NCBI RefSeq assembly: GCF_002770725.1
Contig: NZ_NQVN01000002.1
Coordinates: 274,622-338,621 of the forward strand
Length of the DNA: 64,000 nt
Direction of reading: 5' to 3'
From: Pleomorphomonas carboxyditropha
Lineage (GTDB): Bacteria > Pseudomonadota > Alphaproteobacteria > Rhizobiales > Pleomorphomonadaceae
In this document: positions 45,340 through 54,726 of the stretch, in pieces
Position numbering within the stretch: position 1 is the stretch's first letter
Layout: every line of letters starts with the position of its first letter
Translations under genes and position numbers: made by a program
Notes under the pieces: generated by a model
The model's database searches: none
Told to the model about the DNA's origin: nothing
Seen by the model: only the letters and a program-made list of their open reading frames with translations

Positions 45340-46635
45340 TCAGTCGTTGGCGAGGACGTTCTGCCGGGTCAGCTCCTGGTCGACGGTCTCGTCCAGCGTC
45401 TTGAGCTCGGCGCCGATGTCGGAGGAGCAGTCGGACAGGATCGCGTTGAAGCCGTCCGCCGTCATCTGGCGGATCGGCTGCCAGTTCGGTACCTGCGGGA
45501 AATAATGCGCGCTGGTCGCATAGAGCTGGGCGAAGGTCTCCCATCTCGGATCCTTGTAGACCTCGCCGGTGTTGACGTCCTTGTTGACCGACAGGCGGAC
45601 GATGGGCTGCGCGTTCGGGCTCAGCGATCCCATGCCGATTTCCTGTCCCTCCTTGGAGACCAGGAAGGCGATGAAGGTCTTGGCGGCCGCCTCGTTCTGC
45701 GTGCCCGCCGTGATGAAGGCGGACGTTCCCTCGGCGAGCTCGGCGACGCCGGCCGGCCCGGCCGGCGGCGAGATGACCTCGAACTTGTCCTTGCCCGGCT
45801 CCTTGTCGAAGGCGGCGATGTGGTAGGGGCCGGAGCGGTAGATGCCGGCCTGCCCGGAATTGAACACCGGCGTCGTCTCGCCGGTGGTCGAGGTGATCGC
45901 GCCCGGCTGGGCGTAGCCGTCGCAGACCATCTTGCGGGCGTAGCCGATGGCCCGCTCGACCTCGGGCGTCGCCAGCGACGACGCGAAGCCGCCGTTCTTC
46001 GACGCCAGGAACTCGCCGCCCGATTGCCAGATCAGGTCGGACAGGAACCAGCTCGCATAGCCGCGCGTCGGCGACAGGGCCATCACGTAGCCGTAGGTGT
46101 CGTCCTTGCCGTTGCCGTCGGGATCCTTGGTGGTGAACGCCTTGGCGAGCTCGTAGAGGTCGTCCCAGGTCTTGGGCACCGGATAGCCCAGCTTCTCGCG
46201 CCAGTCCTTGCGGACGAACAGGCCGAAGGCCTGGGCGGAGAAGGGAACGCCGTAATACTTGCCGTCGGGCGCGCGCATGCTGTCCCAGGACACGTCGAGC
46301 AGCTTGTCGCCGCCCTCGATGGAGGCCCGGTCGATTTCCTTCAGGATGCCCATCTCGTTCATCTGGCCCATGGCCGTGGCATCGTTCAGGATCACGTCGG
46401 GCAGGGTGCCGCCGACCGCCGCGCGGGCAAGGCGCGTCTCGAAGTCGAGGTTGGCGAGGAAGACGTCGAGCTGGATGCCGGTCTTCTCGGTGAAGGCCTT
46501 GGTGAACGCCTCCAGAACCGCCTTTTCGTTGTCGCCGTAGCGCATCCAGATCTTCAGGGGCTCGGCTGCCAGGGCGGACGAGGCGAAAGCCGTGCCGGCC
46601 AGCAAGGTAACAAGGGCGACATTTCTCAGTTTCAT
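45340..46635 (-). CDS. Sugar-binding periplasmic protein (family 1)
   Basis: A 431-residue secreted protein. Signal peptide MKLRNVALVTLLAGTAFASSALA precedes AEPLKIWMRYGDNEKAVLEAF. The fold follows MalE/UgpB-type oligosaccharide or glycoside binders (LPDVILNDATAMGQM, YGVPFSAQAFGLFVRKDWREKLG). GGAGGAAACG precedes the ATG. Together with the heparinase-like gene just upstream, a ligand derived from a uronic-acid polysaccharide is a reasonable guess. Confidence 0.85.
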   Translation of the reverse strand: MKLRNVALVTLLAGTAFASSALAAEPLKIWMRYGDNEKAVLEAFTKAFTEKTGIQLDVFLANLDFETRLARAAVGGTLPDVILNDATAMGQMNEMGILKEIDRASIEGGDKLLDVSWDSMRAPDGKYYGVPFSAQAFGLFVRKDWREKLGYPVPKTWDDLYELAKAFTTKDPDGNGKDDTYGYVMALSPTRGYASWFLSDLIWQSGGEFLASKNGGFASSLATPEVERAIGYARKMVCDGYAQPGAITSTTGETTPVFNSGQAGIYRSGPYHIAAFDKEPGKDKFEVISPPAGPAGVAELAEGTSAFITAGTQNEAAAKTFIAFLVSKEGQEIGMGSLSPNAQPIVRLSVNKDVNTGEVYKDPRWETFAQLYATSAHYFPQVPNWQPIRQMTADGFNAILSDCSSDIGAELKTLDETVDQELTRQNVLAND

Positions 46636-46743
46636 CGTTTCCTCCCGTTTCATGAGATGATCAACAGGCCATCGGGTCCCGCCGCCGGGCGCCTCCGAAC
46701 GTCTGCGCCTTTGCCCGTTGCGGCGGCGAAGACCCTTTCCTCT

Positions 46744-46775
46744 CCCGGCGGCGGGCGCCATCGTCCGCCGCCGGG
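46744..46775 (-). terminator. Strong hairpin after the heparinase-like gene
   Basis: CCCGGCGGCGG (46744-46754) and CCGCCGCCGGG (46765-46775) form a perfect 11-bp stem with a 10-base loop, 16 bases past the stop. No T-run follows, so it may instead attenuate read-through or stabilise mRNA ends between the two genes. Confidence 0.45.
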
Positions 46776-46790
46776 CCATTCTCTCCGGCC

Positions 46791-48734
46791 TCAATCCTCG
46801 ACCCGGATATCCAGCGCGAACCGGCCGGACCGTAGGTCCTCGCCGACATAGCGAAGCCGGTGAACCGCCTCGCCCCAGGTATCGCGGTGCCGGGGATCGG
46901 ACAGGGGCAGCCGCTCGATGCCGTCGAGCCGCAGGTTGGTGGCGGCGATCCTCAGCAAGCGCGCCCCGCACCGGATCCGGCAGACGCCCGCCGCCTCGAC
47001 CGATATGTCGCGGTCGGAGACGTAGAGCGGCAGCTGGAAGGAGGTCAGTCCCGCCTCCAGCGAGACGTCGTCCTCGACGTGGACCGAAGCCTTGTGGTGG
47101 TCGAAGACGATGCGGCGGCGCACCCGGTTGTTGCCGACCGCTTCGAAATAGGCCGGCGCCGCGTCGAGGCTGAGAACGCTCGCGCCTTCGTCCTCGGAAA
47201 AGGCGACGTCGCTCGCATCGGTGCCGGAACCGGCGCGCTGGACGAGGCCGTTGATTTTCGGAACGGCGTGCCCTTCGGAGCTGATGTGCCACATGTCGTA
47301 GCGGCCGGCGGCGAAGGTCGCCTTGGAATAGGTGCTCTGGCCGAGATCGATCAGCAGCGGCGCGCCGTCGAGATAGACGTTGAAATGGCCGATGTCGTTG
47401 TGGGAGTGGTGATTGACCTTGGGGTCGTTGCTGCCGGCGATGGCGCTCAGCATCAGCCCCTTGCCAACCTCCGGATACTCGCGGGCCACCATGACCTGCA
47501 TGTCCGACAGCCACAGGCTCTTGCGATAGGTCCGGTCGGGCGCCTCGGCGATCTCCGGCGTCCAGAACAGCAGCCGGGTGAGGTGGATGAGGATCTGGCG
47601 CACGTAGTCGGCGTGGCCCGTCTCCCTGAACAGGCGCTCTTCCCGTTCCGGGGCGACCCGCGCGACGTCCTGCCAGATCAGGTTGGTCAGCGACTGGGCG
47701 CCGATCATCTCCGCATAGCGGCTGAGCAGGCCGTGATCGAGGTCGATCTTGAGGTTTCCGTCGGCGAAGTTGACGTATTTGTTGCCGGCGATGTGGAGCT
47801 GGACCAGATGGGCGCCGAAATTGCGGAACTTGGTGCTGTCCTCGAAGCCGAATTTGACGCCGAAGCGCTTTTCCACCAGATCGATGAAGCCGACCAGCCG
47901 CCCGGCGCTCACCACCCAGTAGGTCGGCCCCTCGATGCAACTGCCGCTCTCCTCCAGATTGTCGAAGAAGCGCTGCATCGGCGGCAGCAGCTTCTGGACG
48001 ATGCTGATCAGGCGATCCCTGTCGTCGACGACGTAGCAGGCGGCGGTCAGCAGGTTGTGGGCGCACCAGACGGTCCAGTTGTTGAGACCGTTGTACCAGC
48101 CGTAGAGGTTCGGCCCCTCCAGCAACGAAAGCGTCCGCGCCGCGATCTGCCGGTGGACGAGATGATAGAGCGACGGCACCCGCTCGAGCAGCAGCGGCTT
48201 CAGCAGGTAGCAGGCCTCGGCCAGGATGGCGGCGGTCTCGCAGTTGAAGAGGTCGAGATATTCCTCGCCCGGCACCGGCAGCGGATCGTCGTCCTTCCAG
48301 GGATTGGCCGTCTTGTACATGACCATCTCGTGCTGGCCGGCGAAGTTGTGCGCCGGCACGCACCAGTAGGGTTCGCCGAGAATGGCCCAGATGTGGTCGA
48401 TGATCGGGTCGAGATAGCGCCCCTCGGCGGTCAGGCATTCGGCGATGACGAGATGGGACAGATGGGCGCGGCGGCGGAAATAGCGGTCCTCGTAGGCCTG
48501 GCGGTCGCCGTTGCGGATGAAATCCATGTAGAGCGTCGCCGGCAGCGGGTCGATGGCGCGTCCGGTGACTTCGTCGGCGATCCGGATGATGGCGTCGACC
48601 GACGCCTGCAGCCGTGGATCCTGCTTCGGCCTGGTCCAGCCCGCACGATCGGCGATGTCGGGAAAGGGCTTCCACGCCTCCGGGCCGGCATAGCCCCGGT
48701 AAAGCCTTTCCGTGTCCGGGCCGTTGATGAACAC
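46791..48734 (-). CDS. Heparinase II/III-family protein (putative polysaccharide or oligouronide lyase)
   Basis: A 647-residue protein with an alpha/alpha-toroid N-terminal part (ETAAILAEACYLLKPLLLERVPSLYHLV, GWYNGLNNWTVWCAHNLL, ESGSCIEGPTYWVVSAG) and a C-terminal heparinase-type beta region (VNHHSHNDIGHFNVYLDGAPLLIDLGQSTY). The His-rich HHSHNDIGHF and the NNW/EGPTYW motifs are those of the catalytic groove. It begins VFINGPDTERLYRGY with no signal peptide, so it should act in the cytoplasm on imported oligosaccharides. Starts with GTG. First gene of the minus-strand importer operon; a LacI regulator is divergent. Confidence 0.75.
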   Translation of the reverse strand: MFINGPDTERLYRGYAGPEAWKPFPDIADRAGWTRPKQDPRLQASVDAIIRIADEVTGRAIDPLPATLYMDFIRNGDRQAYEDRYFRRRAHLSHLVIAECLTAEGRYLDPIIDHIWAILGEPYWCVPAHNFAGQHEMVMYKTANPWKDDDPLPVPGEEYLDLFNCETAAILAEACYLLKPLLLERVPSLYHLVHRQIAARTLSLLEGPNLYGWYNGLNNWTVWCAHNLLTAACYVVDDRDRLISIVQKLLPPMQRFFDNLEESGSCIEGPTYWVVSAGRLVGFIDLVEKRFGVKFGFEDSTKFRNFGAHLVQLHIAGNKYVNFADGNLKIDLDHGLLSRYAEMIGAQSLTNLIWQDVARVAPEREERLFRETGHADYVRQILIHLTRLLFWTPEIAEAPDRTYRKSLWLSDMQVMVAREYPEVGKGLMLSAIAGSNDPKVNHHSHNDIGHFNVYLDGAPLLIDLGQSTYSKATFAAGRYDMWHISSEGHAVPKINGLVQRAGSGTDASDVAFSEDEGASVLSLDAAPAYFEAVGNNRVRRRIVFDHHKASVHVEDDVSLEAGLTSFQLPLYVSDRDISVEAAGVCRIRCGARLLRIAATNLRLDGIERLPLSDPRHRDTWGEAVHRLRYVGEDLRSGRFALDIRVED

Positions 48735-49061
48735 TTACGCGTCTCCCCATGCTGCGGCTGGAAGCGCCGGCCGTCCCGCGCCGATCCGGAAAATCCGATT
48801 CGAGCCGTTCGGGACGCCTGGCCGGCAATCGGATAGCGGCAGCGGCCGGATGCCGGCGTACGCCGGTCATCCTTTGCCGATCGCCGGATTTCCGCCTCTT
48901 CCTCCCGCGGGCCTCGCCGCCCGCCTGCCGCGCCGAACCTCTGTCGGTCCGGTTTGTGTATCGATATATATATCGTTCTATAAAATGCGTTGCATTGCAA
49001 GTCCCTTTTTTCTAGATTGCTCCGAGTTGGGTGACGTGCTCGGGAAAGGACGCTCGCGGAA
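48735..49061. promoter_or_regulatory. Divergent control region with two palindromes
   Basis: No gene is present. The 40 bases around 48955-49000 are strongly AT-rich. They contain CGATATATATATCG (48962-48975, perfect 14-bp palindrome) and TTGCATTGCAA (48990-49000, perfect 11-base palindrome). Both lie between the heparinase-like gene and the LacI gene and are candidate operators and promoter elements for both. Confidence 0.5.
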
Positions 49062-50129
49062 GTGAATTCGGAGACAATTCCCAAGCCCGGGCGGCGGGCG
49101 ACGATCAGCACCGTCGCCGCCGACGCGGGTGTTTCGGTCGCGGCCGTCTCCAAGGTGCTTCGGGGCGATGCCTACGGCGTCAGCGAGGCGCTGCGCAGCA
49201 AGGTGATGGCATCCATCGAACGCCTCGACTACCGGCCGAGCGCCGCGGCGCGCGGCATGCGCGGCCGGACCTTCCGGGTCGGCGTCCTCCTCATCAACAT
49301 CACCAATCCGTTTCTGCCGGAGGTCATCGACGGCGTCATGGAGACGCTGAAACCCGCCGGATACCACGCGATGATCGGCATTGGCCAGTCGCGGACGGAG
49401 ATCGAGACCTCGCTGATCGAGTCGATGATCGACAGCCGCATGGACGGCCTCATTCTCGTCTCGCCCCATCTGATGAGCGCGCAACTGCAGCATTTCGCCA
49501 GGCAGACGCCCCTGGTGGTCATGAACCAGCATGAGCCCGACGCGACGGACTTCGACACCGTCAACAGCGACGACCAGCTCGGCGCGGCCATCGCGGTGCG
49601 CGCCCTCGTCGAACGGGGCCACACCCGCATCGGCCTGATGCTGCCCGACGAGGGAGCGCTGCAGCCGCCGGACAGCCCGCTGTTCCTCCACAGCGTCATG
49701 CATCAGCGCAGCCTCGGCTATCGCCGGGCCATGCAGGAGGCCGGGCTGGCCGACAACATCCGGATCGCCATGATTCCCCACCGCGTGCCGGGCGGCGAGG
49801 CCTCGGCGGCGCGCGACGCGCGCATCCGGCAGATCCTCTCCGCCCCGGACCGGCCGAGCGCCTTCTTCTGCTGGAGCGACCTCGTCGGCGTTCACGTCGT
49901 CAACATCGCCCGGTCCGTCGGCCTGTCCATGCCGGACGACCTGGCGGTGATCGGCTTCGACAATTCGAGCGTCGCGGCGCTCCCCTTCGTCGACCTCGCC
50001 TCGATCGATCCGGAAGGGCGCCGCCTCGGAGCCATGGCCGCCGACGCCTTGCTCGGCCGGATCAACGGCCGCCGCGGCGCCGAGCATCTGAAGGTCGAGC
50101 CGCATCTGGTGGTCAGGTCGAGCATCTAG
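49062..50129 (+). CDS. LacI-family transcriptional regulator
   Basis: A 355-residue repressor. The N-terminal helix-turn-helix TISTVAADAGVSVAAVSKVLRG is followed by the hinge YRPSAAARGMRGR and a sugar-binding domain (VGVLLINITNPFLPEVIDGV, DDLAVIGFDNSSVAAL). Starts with GTG. It is divergent from the heparinase-like/importer operon and probably controls it through the palindromes just upstream. Confidence 0.9.
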   Translation: MNSETIPKPGRRATISTVAADAGVSVAAVSKVLRGDAYGVSEALRSKVMASIERLDYRPSAAARGMRGRTFRVGVLLINITNPFLPEVIDGVMETLKPAGYHAMIGIGQSRTEIETSLIESMIDSRMDGLILVSPHLMSAQLQHFARQTPLVVMNQHEPDATDFDTVNSDDQLGAAIAVRALVERGHTRIGLMLPDEGALQPPDSPLFLHSVMHQRSLGYRRAMQEAGLADNIRIAMIPHRVPGGEASAARDARIRQILSAPDRPSAFFCWSDLVGVHVVNIARSVGLSMPDDLAVIGFDNSSVAALPFVDLASIDPEGRRLGAMAADALLGRINGRRGAEHLKVEPHLVVRSSI

Positions 50130-50197
50130 CACCCAACCGGACGGCCGGTTACCCGAAGGTGACAGGCCGGCATGCAACGAAGATCAGGAACACGAAG

Positions 50198-51001
50198 ATG
50201 ACTGCCGCTGAAATCGAAAAGATCGCCTCCGCCTTCGTGACGGCGCGGCGACGGGCAGAGAAGCTCGAGGCCTTCCCCGGCGCCCTGCCGGCGACGCTCG
50301 CCGATGCCTATCGCGTCCAGGAGCGGGCGCTGGCGCTCGACGGCCGGCCGGTCGCCGGCTGGAAGGTCGCCGGCATCCGGCCGGATCTCCGGCCGGTTCT
50401 CGGCGCCGACCGGCTCGCGGGACCGATCTTCGCCGACAACGTCCGCCGGCTTCCGGACGGCGGACGCGCCGAAGCGGCGGTCTACCAGGGTGGCTTTGCC
50501 GCCCTCGAGGCCGAATTCGTCGCCGTGTTCGCCAGGGACCTCAAGCCGGGGCCGGCCGGCGTGACGGCGGACGCGGTGCTCGATGCGCTCGAAGGCCTCC
50601 ACGCCGGCTCCGAGGTCGCCTCGAGCCCGCTGGCCAGCCTCAACGACATCGGCCCGCTCGCCGTCGTGTGCGATCACGGCAACAACGCCGGGGCGATCGT
50701 CGGTCCGCTGATCGCGGACTGGCGGAATCTGCCGGCCGAGCAACTGGCCTCGAGGATGCTGATCGACGGTCAGGTGGCCGGGGAGGGCACGGCCGCCAGC
50801 GTCGCCGGCGGGCCGGTGGCCGCGCTGGTCTTCCTGGCGGAGAACCTGCGCCGGCGCGGGCGGCATCTCGGAAAGGGCGACGTGGTGCTGACCGGCATGA
50901 CCACCGGCATTCATCCCGTCAAGCCCGGCTCCCTGGGCCGGATCGAGTTCGCCGGCGCCGCCGCCTGCGACATCGACGTCGTCGTCGCCAGGGCGCGCTG
51001 A
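50198..51001 (+). CDS. 2-keto-4-pentenoate hydratase / fumarylacetoacetase-like protein
   Basis: A 267-residue cytosolic enzyme. GWKVAGIRPDLRPVLG, LEAEFVAVFARDLKPG (acidic metal ligands) and VLTGMTTGIHPVKPGS match the MhpD/2-keto-4-pentenoate hydratase family, which hydrates or decarboxylates 2-keto-enoic acids using a divalent metal. TCAGGAACACGAAG precedes the ATG. It follows the LacI gene by 68 bases and may help degrade the product of the divergent lyase-type operon. The substrate is uncertain. Confidence 0.75.
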   Translation: MTAAEIEKIASAFVTARRRAEKLEAFPGALPATLADAYRVQERALALDGRPVAGWKVAGIRPDLRPVLGADRLAGPIFADNVRRLPDGGRAEAAVYQGGFAALEAEFVAVFARDLKPGPAGVTADAVLDALEGLHAGSEVASSPLASLNDIGPLAVVCDHGNNAGAIVGPLIADWRNLPAEQLASRMLIDGQVAGEGTAASVAGGPVAALVFLAENLRRRGRHLGKGDVVLTGMTTGIHPVKPGSLGRIEFAGAAACDIDVVVARAR

Positions 51002-51030
51002 AGCGCCTTCGAGGATCAGGACTTAGGGCA

Positions 51031-51049
51031 ATCCGGCCGGCAGCCGGAT
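51031..51049 (+). terminator. Hairpin after the hydratase gene
   Basis: ATCCGGC and GCCGGAT form a perfect 7-bp stem with a 5-base loop, 29 bases after the stop. No T-run. Confidence 0.35.
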
Positions 51050-51377
51050 CAGCGACAGGCAGCATCGGTCTTGTGCGCCGAGCGGTGCCGGCGGCGTGCT
51101 GCCGGCAATCCGCTTGCCGGCATGTGCCCGGATGGCGGGTGCAAGTCGCAGAACCCGGATGTTGACGAGAGCGCCTGTGGCGGTCTCGCGGCCGACGCTG
51201 TGATCCCATCGACCAAAGGATAAGCCGCCATTGAATCGGTAAGGCCGTCGCGCCGCCCGTTCGTCGGAAGGTGCGATCGGCGCCAAACCCCTGGCCGGGC
51301 GGGGGATTTCGGACGCGGGCACATCCGGCGCCGTGCAAGATCCGCAAGAACGCTTGGACCGGGCCTGCGACAAATGT

Positions 51378-51413
51378 CCAAAACGTTTGGGATTGACTCC
51401 CAAAACGTTTTGG
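51378..51413. promoter_or_regulatory. Two LacI-type operators, one perfect CCAAAACGTTTTGG
   Basis: CCAAAACGTTTGG (51378-51390) and the perfect palindrome CCAAAACGTTTTGG (51400-51413) have centres 22 bases, two helical turns, apart. A TTGACT -35-like hexamer (51393-51398) lies between them. They sit 30-65 bases before the LacI gene, typical for autoregulation and control of the downstream importer. Confidence 0.75.
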
Positions 51414-51444
51414 AAAATCCTGCCCGGCCATCGGGAGGAAGATC

Positions 51445-52455
51445 GTGGCCAACCTGAAACAGCTCGCGCAATCGCTCGGCCTGTCGATCACCACGGTGTC
51501 GCGGGCGCTCGACGGCTATGCCGATGTCTCCGCGGCGACGCGCGAGCGGGTGCTGGCCGCCGCCGCCACGGCCGGCTACCGTCCCAATGCCTCGGCGCGG
51601 CGCCTGCGCAAGCAGCGGGCGGAGCTGGTGGCCGTGACCCTGCCGAGCGACCCCGGCCATATCGGTCCGCCGCATTTCCTCGACATGCTGTCGGGATGCG
51701 CCGAGTGCCTGGCCGGCGCCGGCCTCAACCTCGTCATCGCGCCGGTGCCGCGCGGCGAGAGCGAGCTCGACCTCTGCCGGCGTTTCGTCGACGGGCGTCG
51801 CGTCGACGCCATGCTGCTGGTGCGCACCAGGCGCCACGACGAGCGCGTCGAGTTCCTGCAATCGCGCGGCATTCCCTTCGTCACCAACGGCCGCACCGAG
51901 AGCGCCGTGCCGCATCCCTACATCGACGGCGACGGCTACGCCGGCTTCCACGCCGCGACGAGACGCTTCCAGGATGCCGGCCATCGCCGCATCGGCCACA
52001 TCGCCGGGCCGCAGGACTACTATTTCGCCCATGCCCGCCAGCGGGGCTGGCAGGCGGCCATGCAGGAGGCCGGCCTCGGCACGGACCTGTGCGCCGAGGC
52101 CGCTCCGACGGAGCAGGGCGGCTACATCGCCGCGCTCGACCTGCTGCGCCGGCCGGAACGGCCGACCGCCCTGGTCTGCGCCACCGACGAGATGGCCATC
52201 GGCGCGCTGAGGGCGCTGCGCGAAGTCGACGGCGGCGAAGAGATCAGCATCGTCGGCCATGACGACCTGCCGATCGGCGCCTTTGCCAGCCCGTCGCTCT
52301 CGACCATGCGCATGACCGGGGAGAACCTCGGCGCGAACTTTGCCTCGCTGCTGTTGCGCGCCATGGCCGGCGAGCCCGCCGATCGGCTCCAGGAACTCCA
52401 CGCGATCGAATTCGTCGACCGCGACAGCCATCGCCGCCCGCTCAGGACGGCATGA
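51445..52455 (+). CDS. LacI-family transcriptional regulator of the second sugar operon
   Basis: A 336-residue repressor. The helix-turn-helix NLKQLAQSLGLSITTVSRALDG is followed by VSAATRERVLAAAATAGYRPNASARRLR and a sugar-binding domain (VVIAPVPRGES-like region, TALVCATDEMAIGALRALREV, ISIVGHDDLPIG). Starts with GTG after GGGAGGAAGATC. It reads in the same direction as the importer 42 bases downstream and lies just behind two strong operators. Confidence 0.92.
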   Translation: MANLKQLAQSLGLSITTVSRALDGYADVSAATRERVLAAAATAGYRPNASARRLRKQRAELVAVTLPSDPGHIGPPHFLDMLSGCAECLAGAGLNLVIAPVPRGESELDLCRRFVDGRRVDAMLLVRTRRHDERVEFLQSRGIPFVTNGRTESAVPHPYIDGDGYAGFHAATRRFQDAGHRRIGHIAGPQDYYFAHARQRGWQAAMQEAGLGTDLCAEAAPTEQGGYIAALDLLRRPERPTALVCATDEMAIGALRALREVDGGEEISIVGHDDLPIGAFASPSLSTMRMTGENLGANFASLLLRAMAGEPADRLQELHAIEFVDRDSHRRPLRTA

Positions 52456-52497
52456 GGAAGGCGTGAACGACAACCCAGCTACCAAGGAGGAGAAGAT

Positions 52498-53772
52498 ATG
52501 CAACGCCTCATGTCACTCGGGATTCTGGCGCCGGCGCTGATGGCGCTCGCCGCTCCCACCCAGGCCCAGACCGTTTTCGTCTCGACCCAACTGCGCCCGA
52601 TCGAGGAGGCGACCGTGGTGCGGCAGGAGCTGCTGAAGGACGCCGGCCAAGTCGACTACGTGGTCGAGGAGCCGCCGCAATTCGCGGTCCGCATGGAGGC
52701 CGAGCGTCAGGCCGGCAAGCGCACCGTCAGCCTGGTCGGCGCCCTGCACGGCGAACTGTCGCCGCTGGCCGACAACGACACGCTCGAACCGCTCGACGAT
52801 CTGGCCAAGAAGCTCGCGGCCGACGGCATGCCGCAGTCGGTGCTGGATCTCGGCAAGCTCGGCAAGCCGACGCAGCAATATATCCCGTGGATGCAGGCGA
52901 CCTACGTGATGGCCGCCAAGAAGGAGGCCCTCCAGTATCTGCCGGCCGGCGCCGACGTGAACGCGCTCAGCTACGACCAGCTCATCGACTGGGGCAAGGC
53001 GCTGCAGGAGGCGACCGGCCAGCCGCAGATCGGCTTTCCCGCCGGTCCGAAGGGCCTGATGGCCCGCTATTTCCAGGGCTATTTCTATCCCTCCTTCACC
53101 GGCGGCGTCGTCCGCACGTTCCAGAACGCCGACGCCGCCGCCGGCTGGGAGAAGCTGAAGGCGCTGTGGGCCTACGTAACGCCCAATTCCACAAATTACG
53201 ACTTCATGCAGGAGCCGCTGGCGGCCGGCGAAGTCATGGTGGCGTGGGACCACATCGCCCGCCTCAAGAACGCCATCTCGGCGACGCCCGACGACTACGT
53301 CGTCTTCCCGGCGCCGGCCGGGCCGAAGGGGCGCGGCTACATGCCGGTGCTGGCCGGGCTCGCCATCCCCAAGGGCGCGCCGGACAAGGACGGCGCCATC
53401 AAGGTCATCGAGCACCTCACCACGCCTGACGTGCAACTGCTGACCGCGGCGCGGGTCGGCTTCTTTCCGACGCTCAACGTCGACCTGCCGCCGGACCTCG
53501 ACCCCGGCGTCGCCCTGCTCGCCGGCGGCGTGACGGCCACCCAGGCCGCCAAGGACGCGGTGATCTCGCTGCTGCCGGTCGGGCTCGGCGACAAGGGCGG
53601 CGAGTTCAACAAGGTCTACATGGACAGCTTCCAGCGCATCGTCCTGCAGAACGAGCCGGTCGCCGCCGTGCTCAAGGAGGAGTCCGCCGTGCTGGCCAAG
53701 CTGATGACCGACACCAAGGCGCCCTGCTGGGCTCCCGACGCCAGCAGCGACGGCCCCTGTCCGGTGCAGTGA
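52498..53772 (+). CDS. Sugar-binding periplasmic protein (family 1)
   Basis: A 424-residue secreted binding protein. Signal peptide MQRLMSLGILAPALMALAAPTQAQ precedes TVFVSTQLRPIEEATVVRQE. Late features include KAPCWAPDASSDGPCPVQ at the C-terminus, a Cys pair that may form a disulphide. AAGGAGGAGAAGAT precedes the ATG. First gene of the importer; ligand inferred to be a glycoside from the hydrolase downstream. Confidence 0.82.
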   Translation: MQRLMSLGILAPALMALAAPTQAQTVFVSTQLRPIEEATVVRQELLKDAGQVDYVVEEPPQFAVRMEAERQAGKRTVSLVGALHGELSPLADNDTLEPLDDLAKKLAADGMPQSVLDLGKLGKPTQQYIPWMQATYVMAAKKEALQYLPAGADVNALSYDQLIDWGKALQEATGQPQIGFPAGPKGLMARYFQGYFYPSFTGGVVRTFQNADAAAGWEKLKALWAYVTPNSTNYDFMQEPLAAGEVMVAWDHIARLKNAISATPDDYVVFPAPAGPKGRGYMPVLAGLAIPKGAPDKDGAIKVIEHLTTPDVQLLTAARVGFFPTLNVDLPPDLDPGVALLAGGVTATQAAKDAVISLLPVGLGDKGGEFNKVYMDSFQRIVLQNEPVAAVLKEESAVLAKLMTDTKAPCWAPDASSDGPCPVQ

Positions 53773-53874
53773 TCGCTCTGCCATGACCTGTCGGGCGCCC
53801 GGACGGAGTGCGGGCGCCCATCCTTCCCGGCGGGCATCGCTGCCCGGAACTCGTTTCAAGGCGACAAGCATTCC

Positions 53875-54726
53875 ATGTCCCAGAACCGGCCCTGGATCCC
53901 CTATGTCCTGATCCTGCCATCGGTCGCCTTCCTGGCGCTCCTGTTCCTCGTGCCGCTGGTGCAGACGATCTGGCTGTCCATGTCCGACAACGGCGTGCCG
54001 TCGCTGGCCAACGCGCAGCGCATGGCCGGCGACCTCAACTTCACCCGCTCGCTGAAGAATACCTTCCTGCTGACGCTGGCGGTGGTGCCGGTGCAGCTCG
54101 CCATCGCGCTCGCCATGGGCACGATGGTCGGCAAGATCGGGCGCGGACGCGAGACGATCCTGTGGATATGGACCATCCCGCTCGGCATCTCCGATCTCGC
54201 CGCCGGCCTCGTCTGGCTGGCGATCCTGCAGAACAGCGGCTACTTCAACTCGCTGCTCTACGGCCTCGGCATCATCGAGCGGCAGACGAGCTGGCTGTCC
54301 TACCAGACGCCGGTCGCGCTGTTCCTCGCCATCGCCGTTGCCGAGATCTGGCGCGGCACGGCCATCGTCATGGTGATCATCGTCGCCGGCCTCAACCAGG
54401 TGCCGAAGGAGTTCCGCGAGGCGGCCGAGATCTTCGGCGCCGGCCCGTGGGTGCGGTTCTGGCGCATCACGCTGCCGCTGATCCGGCCGGCCCTGCAATC
54501 GGCGCTGATCCTGCGCACCGTGCTCGCCTTCGAGGTCTTCTCGGTGGTCTACGCGCTGGGCGGCCGCAACTTTCCCGTCCTGGTCGGCGAAGCCTACAAT
54601 TGGCAGAACCAGAACCAGAACTACGGCGTGGCGGCGGCCTATGCCGTGCTGATCATGGTGGTCTCGCTGGCCGCCACCGTCGTCTACCTCAGGGCCATCA
54701 AGGTCGATCCGGAGCGGCTGCCATGA
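53875..54726 (+). CDS. Sugar ABC transporter permease (MalF/UgpA-type)
   Basis: A 283-residue inner-membrane protein with six helices and the EAA loop FREAAEIFGAGPWVRFWRITLP (near residue ~180). Its stop overlaps the ATG of the partner permease as ATGA. It begins 102 bases after the binding-protein gene. Confidence 0.9.
   Translation: MSQNRPWIPYVLILPSVAFLALLFLVPLVQTIWLSMSDNGVPSLANAQRMAGDLNFTRSLKNTFLLTLAVVPVQLAIALAMGTMVGKIGRGRETILWIWTIPLGISDLAAGLVWLAILQNSGYFNSLLYGLGIIERQTSWLSYQTPVALFLAIAVAEIWRGTAIVMVIIVAGLNQVPKEFREAAEIFGAGPWVRFWRITLPLIRPALQSALILRTVLAFEVFSVVYALGGRNFPVLVGEAYNWQNQNQNYGVAAAYAVLIMVVSLAATVVYLRAIKVDPERLP

Larger units (their letters stand above)
51002..51444. other. Intergenic region with hairpins and LacI operators
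   Basis: No gene is supported. Near the hydratase end ATCCGGC/GCCGGAT (51031-51049) and TGCCGGCA/TGCCGGCA (51100-51122) form stems that may end that transcript. The right end carries the two AAACGTTT operators listed separately. Confidence 0.4.

Noticed and set aside
45340-48870. 1176-codon frame covering binding protein and heparinase-like region
   Set aside because: Only the last 431 codons are a real protein, with its own signal peptide and ribosome site; the rest is an out-of-frame reading.
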